From Klebsiella quasipneumoniae subsp. quasipneumoniae (GTDB taxonomy: Bacteria > Pseudomonadota > Gammaproteobacteria > Enterobacterales > Enterobacteriaceae): DNA of 64,000 nucleotides. The stretch covers positions 2,976,001-3,040,000 of the forward strand of contig NZ_CP084876.1 in assembly GCF_020525925.1 (NCBI RefSeq), written 5' to 3'. Position 1 is the stretch's first letter; the number at the start of each line of letters is the position of its first letter. Positions 1 through 9,526 of this stretch are shown piece by piece. A program made the translations under genes and the position numbers. The notes beneath the pieces were generated by a model. The model was not told the DNA's origin. It made no database searches and saw only the letters and a list, made by a program, of their open reading frames with translations.

Positions 1-1
1 C

Positions 2-589
2 TCCGAGCATCAGCTCGATAAATCCCCGTACTTTGTCTATGACACGGTGTTCAGCGATGGTTTTAACTGGAACACCATAACCGACAAAGGCCAGTTCGTA
101 CCGAACAGCGCCGCCGTGTCGCTCAAAGCGGCGATGGGGATGTGGGTGCTGTGGAACTCGCCCTATACCGATCGTCTGCTGGACGCCATTGAAAACGCGA
201 ACGAAGCGGGTAAAGGCTATTACGAGGGGCTGTATGAGAACGGCGACGGGCCAATCAATGAATTTACCGCCAACAATAACGGCATCATGCTGGAAGCGCT
301 GCTGTTTAAAAAAGAGGGCAAACTGCTGCAGTTTTCCAGCGACAATCCGAAAAACCGCAATTTCGCCCCGTCGCTGTGGGACAAGAAGCTGGTGGATCTC
401 TTTGAACCGAATAACGGCCCGCGCAATCGCCCGTTCCTGAGCAACACCCCGGCCGTCAAAACATGGTGCGAGCAGACCGGGACCACGCAGCGCACCCAAC
501 CCGCCTGCCAGGCCTGCCAGTGCGCCGCCTGCAAGGCTGACGAGCCCGTTAAACTTCCGCCGGTGACCGCGCAATGCTTAAAACCCTAG
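2..589 (+). CDS. DUF3131 domain-containing protein (5' end outside window)
   Basis: The reading frame is open from the first bases of the window, so the N-terminus is missing. The visible 195 residues align by eye with the C-terminal half of the next protein: an FNWNT core, a run of residues ending in WVLW, a GYYEG/GWYEG motif, and TANNNGIMLEALLFK. This pattern is typical of DUF3131, a domain of unknown catalytic function often found in envelope polysaccharide loci. The last 40 residues carry five cysteines, four of them in an ACQACQCAAC cluster, which could form disulfides or bind metal if exported. The stop overlaps the next gene by 16 bp, so the two are almost certainly co-translated. Family call is confident; role is unknown. 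Confidence 0.8.
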   Translation, partial: SEHQLDKSPYFVYDTVFSDGFNWNTITDKGQFVPNSAAVSLKAAMGMWVLWNSPYTDRLLDAIENANEAGKGYYEGLYENGDGPINEFTANNNGIMLEALLFKKEGKLLQFSSDNPKNRNFAPSLWDKKLVDLFEPNNGPRNRPFLSNTPAVKTWCEQTGTTQRTQPACQACQCAACKADEPVKLPPVTAQCLKP

Positions 590-1968
590 CCCGCTGTCTG
601 GCCGTCGCCGTCGTCCTGCTGCTTATCGCCCTGGCGCTGTTTGGTCGCGAAGGCGCGGGGTGGCGCTGGCTGACTAAAGGCGGCTGGCACACCACCGCCC
701 GTATCAGCAGCCTGACGCCGCAGGAGCGGACGTGGGCGCAGATCGCCTGGCGGTACGTTGAGAACAATACCCAGCCGCAAACCGGGCTCGTCAACGGCAG
801 CGACAAACAGCCCCGCGCGACGCTATGGCAGATGGGCGACACCCTTATCGCCCTGCTCGCCGCCAGAGAGCTGGGGCTGGTAAAGGAAGCGGAATTCGAC
901 GCCCGCCTGACGCCCCTGCTCGGCACCCTCAATCGACTGACGCTGACCGACGGCGGTTCGCCGGGCAGGCTATACTCCACTCAGACGGCGACCCCTGTCG
1001 ACTTCAGCGGCAAACCGGCGGGGAGCGGCTGGTCAGCGAAAGATATGGCGCGACTGATGCTCGCCCTGCGGCTCACCGCCGAACGCGCGCCGCAGTATGG
1101 CGAGTACATTGATAAAATTATCCTGCGCTGGAACTTCTGTCCGGTGATCGATAAAGACGGTGAGCTGTGGTCCGCCTCACTGCAGAGCGGGCAGCGGACG
1201 ATCCGCGAGGAGCTCCGGCTGGGAGACAGTGAATACGCCGCCAGCGCGTTCCGCCTGTGGGGATTTCCGGCCGGCAAGGCTCTCTCACCCCCGGCGCGCC
1301 ATGTGATTATTTATCAGCGCCGCCTCGCCGTTGACGACCGCGACCCGCGAACCACCTGGCAACCCGTGGTGCTCTCCACTCTGCCCGCCATGCTGCCGGG
1401 ACTGGAGTTCGGCTGGAAGCCGCCTGGCGTGTCGGAAGAGGTACAAAAAGCTATGCGCGCCCGGGCGGAAGGGATATGGCTCAGCCAGAAAACGCGCTGG
1501 ACGCAGGATAAGGTGCTCACCGCCCGGGCCGATTTTTCGCTTACCCAGGCGCCCTGGCACGTGGAAGACACCGTCTGGGGAAATGGCTACGCCTGGAATA
1601 CGCTCGGGGACGACGGGAAATACTACCCCCGGCTGGCGCAGGTGACCACTAAAGCGGTCTTTGTCCTGTGGACGCTGTGGGAAACCGAGTATACCGATGC
1701 GCTGATGGCGGTCACTACCCATCTTAACGACCCGCAGCGCGGCTGGTATGAAGGTCGGGTCGAGGCCACCGGCGACGTCAACGCCACCCTCACCCTCTCC
1801 ACCAACGCCATGGTGCTGGAGGCGCTGTTTTACAAACACAACGCCGGGCCGTTGTTCAAAAACGGCCTCGCGGATGACAACAGCTATTTTGCCCGCCGCG
1901 CGACGGACGAATTTAACCCGCCCCGCCGCTGCCTGCCGGGCGAACGGGTCATGAGGAGCGCACCATGA
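574..1968 (+). CDS. DUF3131 domain-containing protein, membrane-anchored paralogue
   Basis: The 464-residue product starts with a signal or anchor segment (positively charged start, hydrophobic residues about 8-23). A long alpha-helical-looking region follows, then a C-terminal DUF3131 block (about residues 325-435) containing NGYAWNT, VLWTLWETEYTDAL, GWYEG and STNAMVLEALFYK. These motifs match the preceding gene, so the pair is a tandem duplication. The ATG lies inside the end of the upstream gene, and the stop overlaps the next gene's ATG (ATGA). The protein probably acts in the periplasm or at the inner-membrane face on a glycan. That is inference from the family and from the GH2 hydrolase in the same operon. 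No catalytic residues can be assigned with certainty. Confidence 0.82.
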   Translation: MLKTLARCLAVAVVLLLIALALFGREGAGWRWLTKGGWHTTARISSLTPQERTWAQIAWRYVENNTQPQTGLVNGSDKQPRATLWQMGDTLIALLAARELGLVKEAEFDARLTPLLGTLNRLTLTDGGSPGRLYSTQTATPVDFSGKPAGSGWSAKDMARLMLALRLTAERAPQYGEYIDKIILRWNFCPVIDKDGELWSASLQSGQRTIREELRLGDSEYAASAFRLWGFPAGKALSPPARHVIIYQRRLAVDDRDPRTTWQPVVLSTLPAMLPGLEFGWKPPGVSEEVQKAMRARAEGIWLSQKTRWTQDKVLTARADFSLTQAPWHVEDTVWGNGYAWNTLGDDGKYYPRLAQVTTKAVFVLWTLWETEYTDALMAVTTHLNDPQRGWYEGRVEATGDVNATLTLSTNAMVLEALFYKHNAGPLFKNGLADDNSYFARRATDEFNPPRRCLPGERVMRSAP

Positions 1969-2399
1969 AGTTTTATCGCGATCTCTTTGAAGCCAGCCTG
2001 AATCGCGTCGTACCGGAGCACGACAAACAGCGCTTCTTCGAAGCCTTCTACACTACTTTTATCCATATGTCTGCGGAAACCGAGCAGCACTTCTCACAAC
2101 GCTCTGGCGAAGAAGGCCAGCAGATGATCTTTAAAAGCTTTTTCGCCATGCTGGCGGTCAACGGCGACCTCTTTGTACCCGATTTCCTGGAACGGCTGGC
2201 GCGGGCGCAGAGCGAGGAAGGCCTGCGTCTGCCGCCGCGTTTTTTTGCCCTCTGGCGGGAAGCGATGCTCAAAACCGTCCGCGCCAGCGATCCGCTGTGC
2301 GATGAGGAGATCCTCACCGCATGGGCAATGGCCATCGCCCCTGGGCTTGAGTATCTGCGCCGCCAGGCGGAGCTCCACTATCAAACCGCTGGCCAGTAA
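1965..2399 (+). CDS. globin-fold protein without the canonical proximal histidine
   Basis: This is a 144-residue, wholly helical, soluble protein. Its second half (about residues 73-130) follows the bacterial globin F-to-H helix pattern: [13 protein letters not shown], then [13 protein letters not shown], then [16 protein letters not shown], comparable to Vitreoscilla haemoglobin and HemAT sensor domains. In those proteins a histidine sits five residues before the glycine of the (A/I)G(V/L) turn; here that position is Gln82. Either haem is bound differently, or this is a non-haem signalling globin of the RsbR N-terminal type. It overlaps the upstream gene by 4 bp and lies 2 nt before the hybrid kinase, so it probably delivers a signal to that kinase in trans. 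Fold assignment is by pattern only. Confidence 0.6.
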   Translation: MKFYRDLFEASLNRVVPEHDKQRFFEAFYTTFIHMSAETEQHFSQRSGEEGQQMIFKSFFAMLAVNGDLFVPDFLERLARAQSEEGLRLPPRFFALWREAMLKTVRASDPLCDEEILTAWAMAIAPGLEYLRRQAELHYQTAGQ

Positions 2400-2401
2400 T
2401 C

Positions 2402-5092
2402 ATGCATGCCGCTAACCGTACCGACCTCAATCTCCTGCCCTCGGCGGTGATGATCTACGATGAGCGTGAACGACTGCAGGCCTGGAATGATAAGGTGGCG
2501 CTGTTTTATCCAACGATCGCGCCCTGGCTCGCCGTCGGCGCCTCTCTTGAGAGCCTGGCGGAGAAGTTTATCGATGCCGGATATAACATCGACCCTGGCC
2601 GGCAACAGACGCTGCGCGAGGCGATAATCCGCAACTGCCGCCAGACGAACCACTGCGAGGTCCGTCAGTCGGGCAACCGCCGGATTTACGTTCAGCATCA
2701 GCGGCTGGCGGATGGCGGGATTGTCAGCCTGCATACCGACATCACCGAGCTTGACGAGGCCCGACGCTCGCGTCACCAGCTTCATGACGACTTTTTATTC
2801 ACCGCGGAGTCGATCCAGATCGGCATCTGGGACTGGCAGGTCTCCGGCGACAGCCTGCAGGTCAATGACACTCTGCTGGCGATGGTCGGCCAGTCACGGG
2901 CGCAGTGGCGCTTTCCACTGCGTTTTATGCTCAATCTGGTCCACGAGGACGATCGCGCCACCCTGCAGCAGGCGATGATCGCCTCGCAAAACGAGCATAT
3001 GCCGGTTTTTGAATGTGAGCTTCGCGTCCAGCACCCCACGCAGGGCTGGCGCTGGATGCTGCTCTCGGGGCAGATCGTCACCCTCAATATGCAGCAGCAG
3101 GCAGAGCGGGTGATCGGCACCTTGCAGGATATTACCCGGCGCAAAGCCGCAGAGCTGCTGGCCATTGAGGCGGCGAAGGAAGCCCGCGAGGCGAACGAAG
3201 CGAAAAGCGCCTTCCTCGCCAATATGAGCCACGAAATCCGCACCCCGATGAACGGCATTCTCGGCATGACGCAGCTCTGCCTCGACACGCCGCTGACCGC
3301 GGAGCAGCGGGAGTACCTTTCGCTGGTGATGAGCTCAGCCCAGTCGCTGCTGCACATTATTAACGACATTCTTGATTTCTCACGCATTGAGTCGGGCAAG
3401 ATGCAGGTGGACGAAGAGCCGCTGGAGATCCGCCCCTTTGTTCAGTCGCTGATCCGCCCGCATATGCCTGCCGCCAGCGAAAAGGGCATTGAGCTGCTGG
3501 TGGATATCTCCCCAGCGGTGCCCGAGGTGCTGATCGTCGATGGCCCCCGGCTGCGGCAAATCCTGACCAACCTGTTGGGTAATGCGCTGAAGTTCACGCA
3601 TCAGGGGGAGGTTCTGCTGGCGATAGCGCCGGCCGGCGACGAAAACCGCTGGCGCTTTCGCATTCGCGATACCGGCATCGGCATCGCCGCGGAGAAGCAA
3701 AAGGCGATCTTCGAGGCTTTCAGCCAGGCCGATAGCTCCACCACCCGCCGCTACGGCGGCACCGGTCTGGGGTTAACCATTTCGGCCCGCCTGGTCAGCC
3801 TGATGGGCGGCGAGCTGACGGTGGAGAGCCAGCCCGGGGCGGGCAGCGAATTTGCCTTCACCCTGCCGCTGGCAGCGCTGCACGCCGCCGCCGACAGCGC
3901 CCCGCTGGGCCACTTTAACCACCAGCGGGTGCTGGTGGTTGACGACAACAGCACCAACCTGCGCCTGCTCGACGCCATGCTTCGCCAGATGGGGCTGATG
4001 CCAAGCTGCGTGGACAACGCCGGCGAGGCGCTACGCCGGGCCGCCGAAGGGCCGCCCTGGCCGCTGATCCTGCTGGACGCACAGATGCCGGATATGGACG
4101 GCGTATCCCTGGCGCTGGAGCTTTCCGCCCTGCCCGAGGCCCGGCAAAGCCAGATTATTATGCTCAGCTCCATGAGCCGCCATTTTGACGCCAATATGCT
4201 CAAGCGCATCGGCATTGCCCATTATCTGCATAAACCGGTGGCGCAGCGCGAACTGCATCAGGTTATCGCCGGCATTCTGGTTCCCACGCCGGTGGTGGCG
4301 ACAGCGCCAGCCCCCATTGCGGAACCGGTCAGAGAGCAGGCCGGGCTGCATATCCTGCTGGCCGAGGACAATCTGGTTAATCAGAAGGTCGCCAGACGGC
4401 TGCTGGAACAGCTTGGCCACCGCTGCGAGGTGGTGAACAACGGCCGGGAGGCGCTGGCGCGCTGGCGCGCCGACTGCTGGGATCTCCTGCTGATCGATCT
4501 GCAAATGCCGGAGATGGACGGTGAAACCGCCATCCGCCTGCTGCGTGAAGAGACGCAGGCGCTCGGCCGGGAGCACCAGCCCGCGATGGCTATGACCGCC
4601 CACGCGATGCAGGGCGATAGAGAGCGCTGTCTGGCGATGGGCTTTGACGGCTATATCGCCAAACCGGTGAGCCAGGAGGCGCTACGGGAGGCCATCGCCC
4701 GCGTCGGCGCGGCGGAAGATAGCGGTCCGAAGGAAGAGGAAGGCCTGCCGGACGAGGCCCGCCTGCTGAAACAGTGCGCCGGCGATCCTGAGCTGGTCGA
4801 GGAGCTGCTGGGGCTCTTCGCTGCTGGGCTTGACGCTGCCGCCGCCGCCCTTACCCACGCCATTAACGCTAATGACCGGGAGACGTGGCGTCGCGCCGCC
4901 CACAAACTGCGCGGCGAGGCGGCCACCCTTGGCTTTCAGCGCCTTTCCGGGGTGCTCCAGCAACTGGAGAGCCAGGCAGCCTCGCCCGACCAGAGCGTGC
5001 CGGGCGACCTGCAAAACACGCTGGCCGAGGCGATCGCGGGTTGCCGCCTGTGGCTGCGCCGCAGAATGCAGGAGGCTCCCCGTGATCGCTAG
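2402..5092 (+). CDS. soluble PAS-hybrid sensor histidine kinase (HisKA-HATPase-REC-REC-HPt)
   Basis: The 896-residue phosphorelay protein has no transmembrane segment. In order it has a PAS-like domain (about 10-115), a second PAS/PAC (about 130-248), HisKA with phospho-acceptor His277 in SHEIRTP, and HATPase with N box near Asn390, DTGIGI (423-428) and GGTGLGL (452-458). Two receiver domains follow, with Asp559 (acid pair 514/515, Lys611) and Asp699 (Lys754), and then a C-terminal HPt domain with His834. All phospho-sites are intact, so a full His-Asp-His relay is possible. No output domain is present and no partner response regulator is visible in the window. Its place between a globin-like protein and an exported hydrolase suggests the PAS domains or the globin sense redox, gas or metabolic state. 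Confidence 0.93.
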   Translation: MHAANRTDLNLLPSAVMIYDERERLQAWNDKVALFYPTIAPWLAVGASLESLAEKFIDAGYNIDPGRQQTLREAIIRNCRQTNHCEVRQSGNRRIYVQHQRLADGGIVSLHTDITELDEARRSRHQLHDDFLFTAESIQIGIWDWQVSGDSLQVNDTLLAMVGQSRAQWRFPLRFMLNLVHEDDRATLQQAMIASQNEHMPVFECELRVQHPTQGWRWMLLSGQIVTLNMQQQAERVIGTLQDITRRKAAELLAIEAAKEAREANEAKSAFLANMSHEIRTPMNGILGMTQLCLDTPLTAEQREYLSLVMSSAQSLLHIINDILDFSRIESGKMQVDEEPLEIRPFVQSLIRPHMPAASEKGIELLVDISPAVPEVLIVDGPRLRQILTNLLGNALKFTHQGEVLLAIAPAGDENRWRFRIRDTGIGIAAEKQKAIFEAFSQADSSTTRRYGGTGLGLTISARLVSLMGGELTVESQPGAGSEFAFTLPLAALHAAADSAPLGHFNHQRVLVVDDNSTNLRLLDAMLRQMGLMPSCVDNAGEALRRAAEGPPWPLILLDAQMPDMDGVSLALELSALPEARQSQIIMLSSMSRHFDANMLKRIGIAHYLHKPVAQRELHQVIAGILVPTPVVATAPAPIAEPVREQAGLHILLAEDNLVNQKVARRLLEQLGHRCEVVNNGREALARWRADCWDLLLIDLQMPEMDGETAIRLLREETQALGREHQPAMAMTAHAMQGDRERCLAMGFDGYIAKPVSQEALREAIARVGAAEDSGPKEEEGLPDEARLLKQCAGDPELVEELLGLFAAGLDAAAAALTHAINANDRETWRRAAHKLRGEAATLGFQRLSGVLQQLESQAASPDQSVPGDLQNTLAEAIAGCRLWLRRRMQEAPRDR

Positions 5093-7280
5093 ACGTCTTC
5101 TGCTGCTGGTGGTTTGCCTGCCGCTGGCGCACGCCGGCTCAGCGCCGGTGACCTGGTCACTGGCCGGACAATGGCGGGTGCATGACGCCAACGACAGCGC
5201 CTTCGACGGCGCGCAGGCTTCGGATGGCGACTGGCGCACGCTGCGGGTACCGGCAAACTGGTACAGCGCCGGATACGATCATCAGGGCGCCCTGTGGTAT
5301 CGCCATCAGTTTACCCTGCATGGCCTGACGCCGGACGCCATGGCCACCCTGGTGTTTGACGGCGTCGATTACTTTGCCGAGGTGGCGCTCAACGGCAAGA
5401 CGCTGGCCCGGCACGAAGGGTATTTTCAGCGCTTCCCGGTGGACATCACCGGGGTCGTTCGCCGCCATAATCAGCTCGCCGTGCGGGTCGACAGCCCCTA
5501 TGAAGACCCGCAAACGATCTGGCCGCTGCACAAAACGCTGATGAAAGGGATCCTGAACCAGCACGATACCCGCCCGGGCGGCGCCTGGTCGGTTCAGGGG
5601 CAGGATGCCAATTCCGGGGGGATCTGGGCGCCGGTGAAGCTCCATCTGAGCCGCGGCGTCACCCTCGACGAGGTGATCCTGCGTCCGGACTGGCGACAGG
5701 GGCTGGAGCAGCCCATTCTGCGTGCCGAAATCCGCTATCGCGCCGTGACCCCCGGCCCCGTCACGCTGCGCCTGACGGCCACCCCGGACAATTTTTCCGG
5801 CCCGCGTTTTCAACAGGCCTTCGCGGTCACCCTGGAGAACACAGCAGGCGTCCTGCGCGTCTCGCTGCCCATGCCCTCGGCAAAGCTCTGGTGGCCCGTG
5901 GGTGCTGGCAAACCTAACCTCTACCGGGTGCGCGCCACCCTCGCGGATAACCGGGGGATCATGGATTCCGCCGTCACCCGCACCGGATTACGTAAGGTGG
6001 AAGCGCTGGCGGACAATCAGGGCTGGCGCATCAATGACAAACGGCTGTTCATCAAGGGCAGCAACTATATTGGCTCGCCGTGGCTGAGCACCATGACGCG
6101 GAAAAAATATCGCCGGGATTTCAGGCTAGTCACGGCCATGAACGCCAACGCCATCCGCGTTCATGGCCACGTGGCGGGCCGTGCGCTGTATGAGGTGGCC
6201 GATGAGATGGGGCTGATGATCTGGCAGGATGTTCCGCTGCAGTGGGGTTATGATGACAGCGTCGCCTTTGCCGATAACGCGGTGCGCCAGACCCGGGCGA
6301 TGATGGACCAGTTCGGTAATTCGCCGGCGATTATTGTCTGGGGCGGTCACAACGAGCCGCCGTGGAACTCGCCGTGGATGGAGAAACGCTTCCCCGACTG
6401 GCGTAAAACCTTAAACCAGACCCTGACGCAGCGGGTGGGCGATGCGCTGGCGGAAGATACCTCCCGCATCGTGCATCGCTTTTCCGCTGTTGAAGAGCAC
6501 TACTGGGCGGGCTGGTATTTCGGCACCCTGCGCGACCTGCTCTCCCCGGCGAAAACCGGGATTATTTCCGAGTTTGGCGCCCAGGCGCTGCCCCGCCTCT
6601 CCACCCTGAAGACCATTATCCCGGCCCGTCTGCTGTGGCCGAAAACCACCGCCGCCGACGACCCCGGCTGGGTGCGATGGAAGTACCATAATTTTCAGCC
6701 TTTCCAGACCTTTAAATTTGCCGGTATTCCACGAGGCAACACTATTCAGGAGATGATTGAAAACACCCAGGCGTATCAGGCCAGGCTGGTGGCGCTGGCA
6801 GCGGAGAGCTATCGCCGCCAACGTTATCAGCCGGTGACCGCCCTGTTCCACTTTATGTTTGTCGAGACATGGCCCTCCATCAACTGGGGGGTGGTGGATT
6901 ATCTGCGCCAGCCGAAGGCGGGTTACTATGCCCTGCAGCGCGCCTATCAGCCGATCCTGCCATCCATCGAGCCGGTGACCGCCAGCTGGCGTCAGGGCAG
7001 CCCGGCGACGGTGCGCCTGTGGGCGATTAACGATACCTGGACGACCTGCGAGGATTGTCGCCTGACCTGGCAGGTCAGGCAAAATGGCCAGATGCTCGCT
7101 CAGGGGGAAACCACCCGGACCCTGCCGCCGGACGCCGGCCAGATGATCAGGGAGCTGACCGTCACCCCCGCCGGCCCGCAGCCCGTGACGGTCGACTACC
7201 GCATCGACAACCGTCGCGGCACACGCGTGGGCGCTAACCAGCATACCGAACCCGTCGCCGCGGCGCAGGCAGCTAAATGA
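5082..7280 (+). CDS. exported glycoside hydrolase family 2 protein, beta-mannosidase-like
   Basis: I chose the GTG at 5082. It has a good ribosome-binding site (AGGAGG, 4 nt upstream) and begins a Sec signal peptide ([20 protein letters not shown]) directly before the GH2 sugar-binding domain. The gene overlaps the kinase by 11 bp. The 732-residue product has the GH2 layout: jelly-roll domain (about 25-190), immunoglobulin-like domain (about 195-305), TIM barrel (about 310-680). The likely acid/base is Glu425 in GGHNEPPW and the likely nucleophile is Glu497 in ISEFGAQ. Family members cleave exo-beta-mannosides or beta-glucosaminides; the exact substrate cannot be read here. With a signal peptide it should act in the periplasm, probably on the glycan handled by the DUF3131 proteins. 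Confidence 0.88.
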   Translation: MIARRLLLLVVCLPLAHAGSAPVTWSLAGQWRVHDANDSAFDGAQASDGDWRTLRVPANWYSAGYDHQGALWYRHQFTLHGLTPDAMATLVFDGVDYFAEVALNGKTLARHEGYFQRFPVDITGVVRRHNQLAVRVDSPYEDPQTIWPLHKTLMKGILNQHDTRPGGAWSVQGQDANSGGIWAPVKLHLSRGVTLDEVILRPDWRQGLEQPILRAEIRYRAVTPGPVTLRLTATPDNFSGPRFQQAFAVTLENTAGVLRVSLPMPSAKLWWPVGAGKPNLYRVRATLADNRGIMDSAVTRTGLRKVEALADNQGWRINDKRLFIKGSNYIGSPWLSTMTRKKYRRDFRLVTAMNANAIRVHGHVAGRALYEVADEMGLMIWQDVPLQWGYDDSVAFADNAVRQTRAMMDQFGNSPAIIVWGGHNEPPWNSPWMEKRFPDWRKTLNQTLTQRVGDALAEDTSRIVHRFSAVEEHYWAGWYFGTLRDLLSPAKTGIISEFGAQALPRLSTLKTIIPARLLWPKTTAADDPGWVRWKYHNFQPFQTFKFAGIPRGNTIQEMIENTQAYQARLVALAAESYRRQRYQPVTALFHFMFVETWPSINWGVVDYLRQPKAGYYALQRAYQPILPSIEPVTASWRQGSPATVRLWAINDTWTTCEDCRLTWQVRQNGQMLAQGETTRTLPPDAGQMIRELTVTPAGPQPVTVDYRIDNRRGTRVGANQHTEPVAAAQAAK

Positions 7281-7304
7281 AGCAGGCTTCACGCTGAGCC
7301 ACGA

Positions 7305-8174
7305 TCAGTCGTGGATTTTCACCCCCAGACAGCCGCGAACGAATTCAGGGTTAAAGTGTTTCACTGCTTCGCCAACGTAACCTAAATCCAGATCGCTAAT
7401 TTGCGCCATTTCGCGCGCGGTGAGCGAGAAATCCCAGATGGCAAAGTTCTCTTCAATACGCTCCTGGCGGGTGGATTTAGGAATGACCGTGACGCCTCGC
7501 TGCACGTTCCAGCGCAGGACCACCTGAGCAACGGTTTTTTGGTGGGCATCGGCAATCTCCTGCAGCATAGCCTCTTCATACGGATTATGTCTGCCACCGC
7601 CTAACGGCGCCCAGGCTTCCGGCTGAACGTGATAGTGCATCATGGTTTCCAGCGCCGCGGGCTGCGCGAAATAAGGATGTAGTTCGACCTGATTCACCAT
7701 CGGCCTGATTCTGACGGTTTCGCAGAAGTTAGCTAACACATGGGCATAGAAATTGGACACGCCGATCGCTTTGAGGGTACCGGCTTCATAAGCCTCCTCC
7801 AGCGCGCGCCAGGCGCTGAAATAATCGCCCATCGCCTGATGCAACAGATATAGATCGAAGTATTCCAGCCCGGATTTTTTTAAGGACGCGGCAATCCCGG
7901 CTTTCGCCATTCCGGCGTTGGCCATGTCCTGAACCCACAGTTTGGAGGTAATAAATAGCGCCTCGCGGGTACACAGACCTTCGGCGATGGCTTCGCGAAC
8001 GGCCTCCCCCACCGCATCTTCATTATCGTAGACGGCGGCGGTATCGACGAGGCGGTAGCCGGTGCGAATGGCGTTCAGCACCGACCGCTTACACTCTGCT
8101 TTATCGGTTACCTTAAAAACGCCAAAACCCAGCATCGGCATTTTACGGTTGTTACTTAATACGCAATATTCCAT
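7305..8174 (-). CDS. aldo/keto reductase
   Basis: A 289-residue NADPH-dependent oxidoreductase of the AKR superfamily, single TIM barrel. The catalytic tetrad is present: Asp44 and Tyr49 (VDTAAVYDNE), Lys78 (ITSKLW) and His112 (LLHQ). The IGVSNF and late IPKST segments that bind the cofactor are also visible. Length is standard. The start has a GAGGG ribosome-binding site. It is the last of three minus-strand genes (hydrolase, MFS exporter, reductase), spaced about 70-80 bp, that face the LysR regulator at 10836. They may form one unit for detoxifying or exporting a carbonyl compound. The substrate is unknown. Confidence 0.9.
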   Translation of the reverse strand: MEYCVLSNNRKMPMLGFGVFKVTDKAECKRSVLNAIRTGYRLVDTAAVYDNEDAVGEAVREAIAEGLCTREALFITSKLWVQDMANAGMAKAGIAASLKKSGLEYFDLYLLHQAMGDYFSAWRALEEAYEAGTLKAIGVSNFYAHVLANFCETVRIRPMVNQVELHPYFAQPAALETMMHYHVQPEAWAPLGGGRHNPYEEAMLQEIADAHQKTVAQVVLRWNVQRGVTVIPKSTRQERIEENFAIWDFSLTAREMAQISDLDLGYVGEAVKHFNPEFVRGCLGVKIHD

Positions 8175-8251
8175 GGTCAGCCCTCATCTTGTTTAACCAT
8201 CATGGTAGGCCATAAACGTCGCCGTGATTACCCTGTCATTTGTGATTTGAC

Positions 8252-9454
8252 TTATGCATCCAGCTCATTAATCGGCGTGCGCTGAGATGAGCTGATTTTG
8301 GCAGAGAGCAGAAAAGTCGCCCCTGCCGCCGCCAGCAGTAACAGACCGCTCAGTGCAAAATTGCTGCGCCATCCCAGACTATCAAACACCAGGCCGCCTG
8401 CCGTTGACCCGAGGGCAATCGATAGCTGGATCACGGCGACCATCAGACCACCGCCCGCCTCCGCATCCTCGGGCAGCGTCCGCGCAATCCACATCCACCA
8501 GCCGGTGGGTGCGGCCGTCGCCAGCAGGCCCCACAGGCTTAACAGTACGGCGACTGATCCCGGGTGGCGTCCGGCCAGCAGAAGCGTTCCGGCAATCGCG
8601 GCCATGACCAAAGGGATAGCCACCAGCGTCGGATAAAACCGGGCGTTCAGCGCGCTCGAAATAAGCAGCGTGCCGACAAAACCGGCGGTACCCATCGCCA
8701 GCAATATCAGGGACAGACCAGAGGAACTGACTCGGGTCACGGTCTCCAGAAACGGTCGCACATAGGTAAATAAGGTAAACTGCCCCATAAAAAACAGCCC
8801 GCAGGCCAGCAATCCAAGGAATACCGTCGAGCGGCGGAACAGACCCAGCACGGTTCCCTGCGGCTGTGGTGCGCGCTGGCTTTTCATCGACGGCAGGCTA
8901 ACGCATTGCCAGACGAAGGCCACCATCGCCAGCGGGACGAGACATAAAAAGGCGCCGCGCCAGCCGACGGTGGCCCCCAGGTAGCTGCCCAGCGGCGCTG
9001 CCACAACGGTGGCCAGCGCGTTGCCGCCGTTAAAGGTGGCCAATGCGCGGGGGACCTGACGTTGCGGCACCAGGCGAATGGCCGTTGCGGCCGACATAGA
9101 CCAGAAGCCGCCGATGACGATCCCAATGAGCGCCCTGCCCAGCATATAAACTGGATAGCTGGACGCCAGGGCAATCATCATTCCCGAGACCGCCATCAGC
9201 GCCGTGAGCGCTAACAGAAGGTATTTACGATCCCGTGCTCCCGCAAGGCGAGAAATGCTCAGGCTGGTCAGCACCGCCAGCGCGCCTGAAATGGCAATGC
9301 CCTGACCGGCTAATCCCTCGGTGACGCCTAAATCGCCAGCGATGGGCGTTAACAGGCTGACCGGCATAAATTCTGAGGCAATGAGTACAAATACGCAGAG
9401 CGTCATCGCCAGGACGCCGCTCCAGTGTGCCCGGGTGTGACTTAATGCAAACAT
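8252..9454 (-). CDS. MFS efflux transporter, NepI/AraJ-like
   Basis: A 400-residue, 12-helix major facilitator protein of the drug:H+ antiporter-1 type. The N-terminus (IASEFMPVSLLTPIAGDLGVTEG) and the segment GRALIGIVIGGFWSMSAA resemble the E. coli purine-nucleoside exporter NepI and sugar exporters of the same branch. Substrate is not predictable from sequence. It lies between the YcjY-type hydrolase and the aldo/keto reductase on the same strand, consistent with a three-gene efflux and detoxification unit. The gap to the upstream gene holds two hairpins, so read-through from the hydrolase gene may be partial. Confidence 0.88.
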   Translation of the reverse strand: MFALSHTRAHWSGVLAMTLCVFVLIASEFMPVSLLTPIAGDLGVTEGLAGQGIAISGALAVLTSLSISRLAGARDRKYLLLALTALMAVSGMMIALASSYPVYMLGRALIGIVIGGFWSMSAATAIRLVPQRQVPRALATFNGGNALATVVAAPLGSYLGATVGWRGAFLCLVPLAMVAFVWQCVSLPSMKSQRAPQPQGTVLGLFRRSTVFLGLLACGLFFMGQFTLFTYVRPFLETVTRVSSSGLSLILLAMGTAGFVGTLLISSALNARFYPTLVAIPLVMAAIAGTLLLAGRHPGSVAVLLSLWGLLATAAPTGWWMWIARTLPEDAEAGGGLMVAVIQLSIALGSTAGGLVFDSLGWRSNFALSGLLLLAAAGATFLLSAKISSSQRTPINELDA

Positions 9455-9473
9455 TGTTTATCTCCGACAATAC

Positions 9474-9525
9474 AAAGCCGCCCGCAGGCGCGTGGCGGCT
9501 TTGGGGATGTCTCCGGCACCGGAGA
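9474..9525 (-). other. two tandem hairpins between ycjY and the MFS gene
   Basis: The 72-bp gap contains TCTCCGGCACCGGAGA (9510-9525), directly after the hydrolase stop, and a 9-bp stem AAAGCCGCC/GGCGGCTTT (9474-9482 with 9494-9502). Neither has a convincing U-run on the minus strand. They may set unequal expression or mRNA stability between the genes rather than end transcription. Confidence 0.4.
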
Positions 9526-9526
9526 T

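Noticed and set aside
4830..5081. Upstream extension of the GH2 frame inside the kinase gene
   Set aside because: The extension is Pro/Arg-rich shadow sequence of the HPt domain. The signal peptide and ribosome-binding site place the start at the GTG at 5082.
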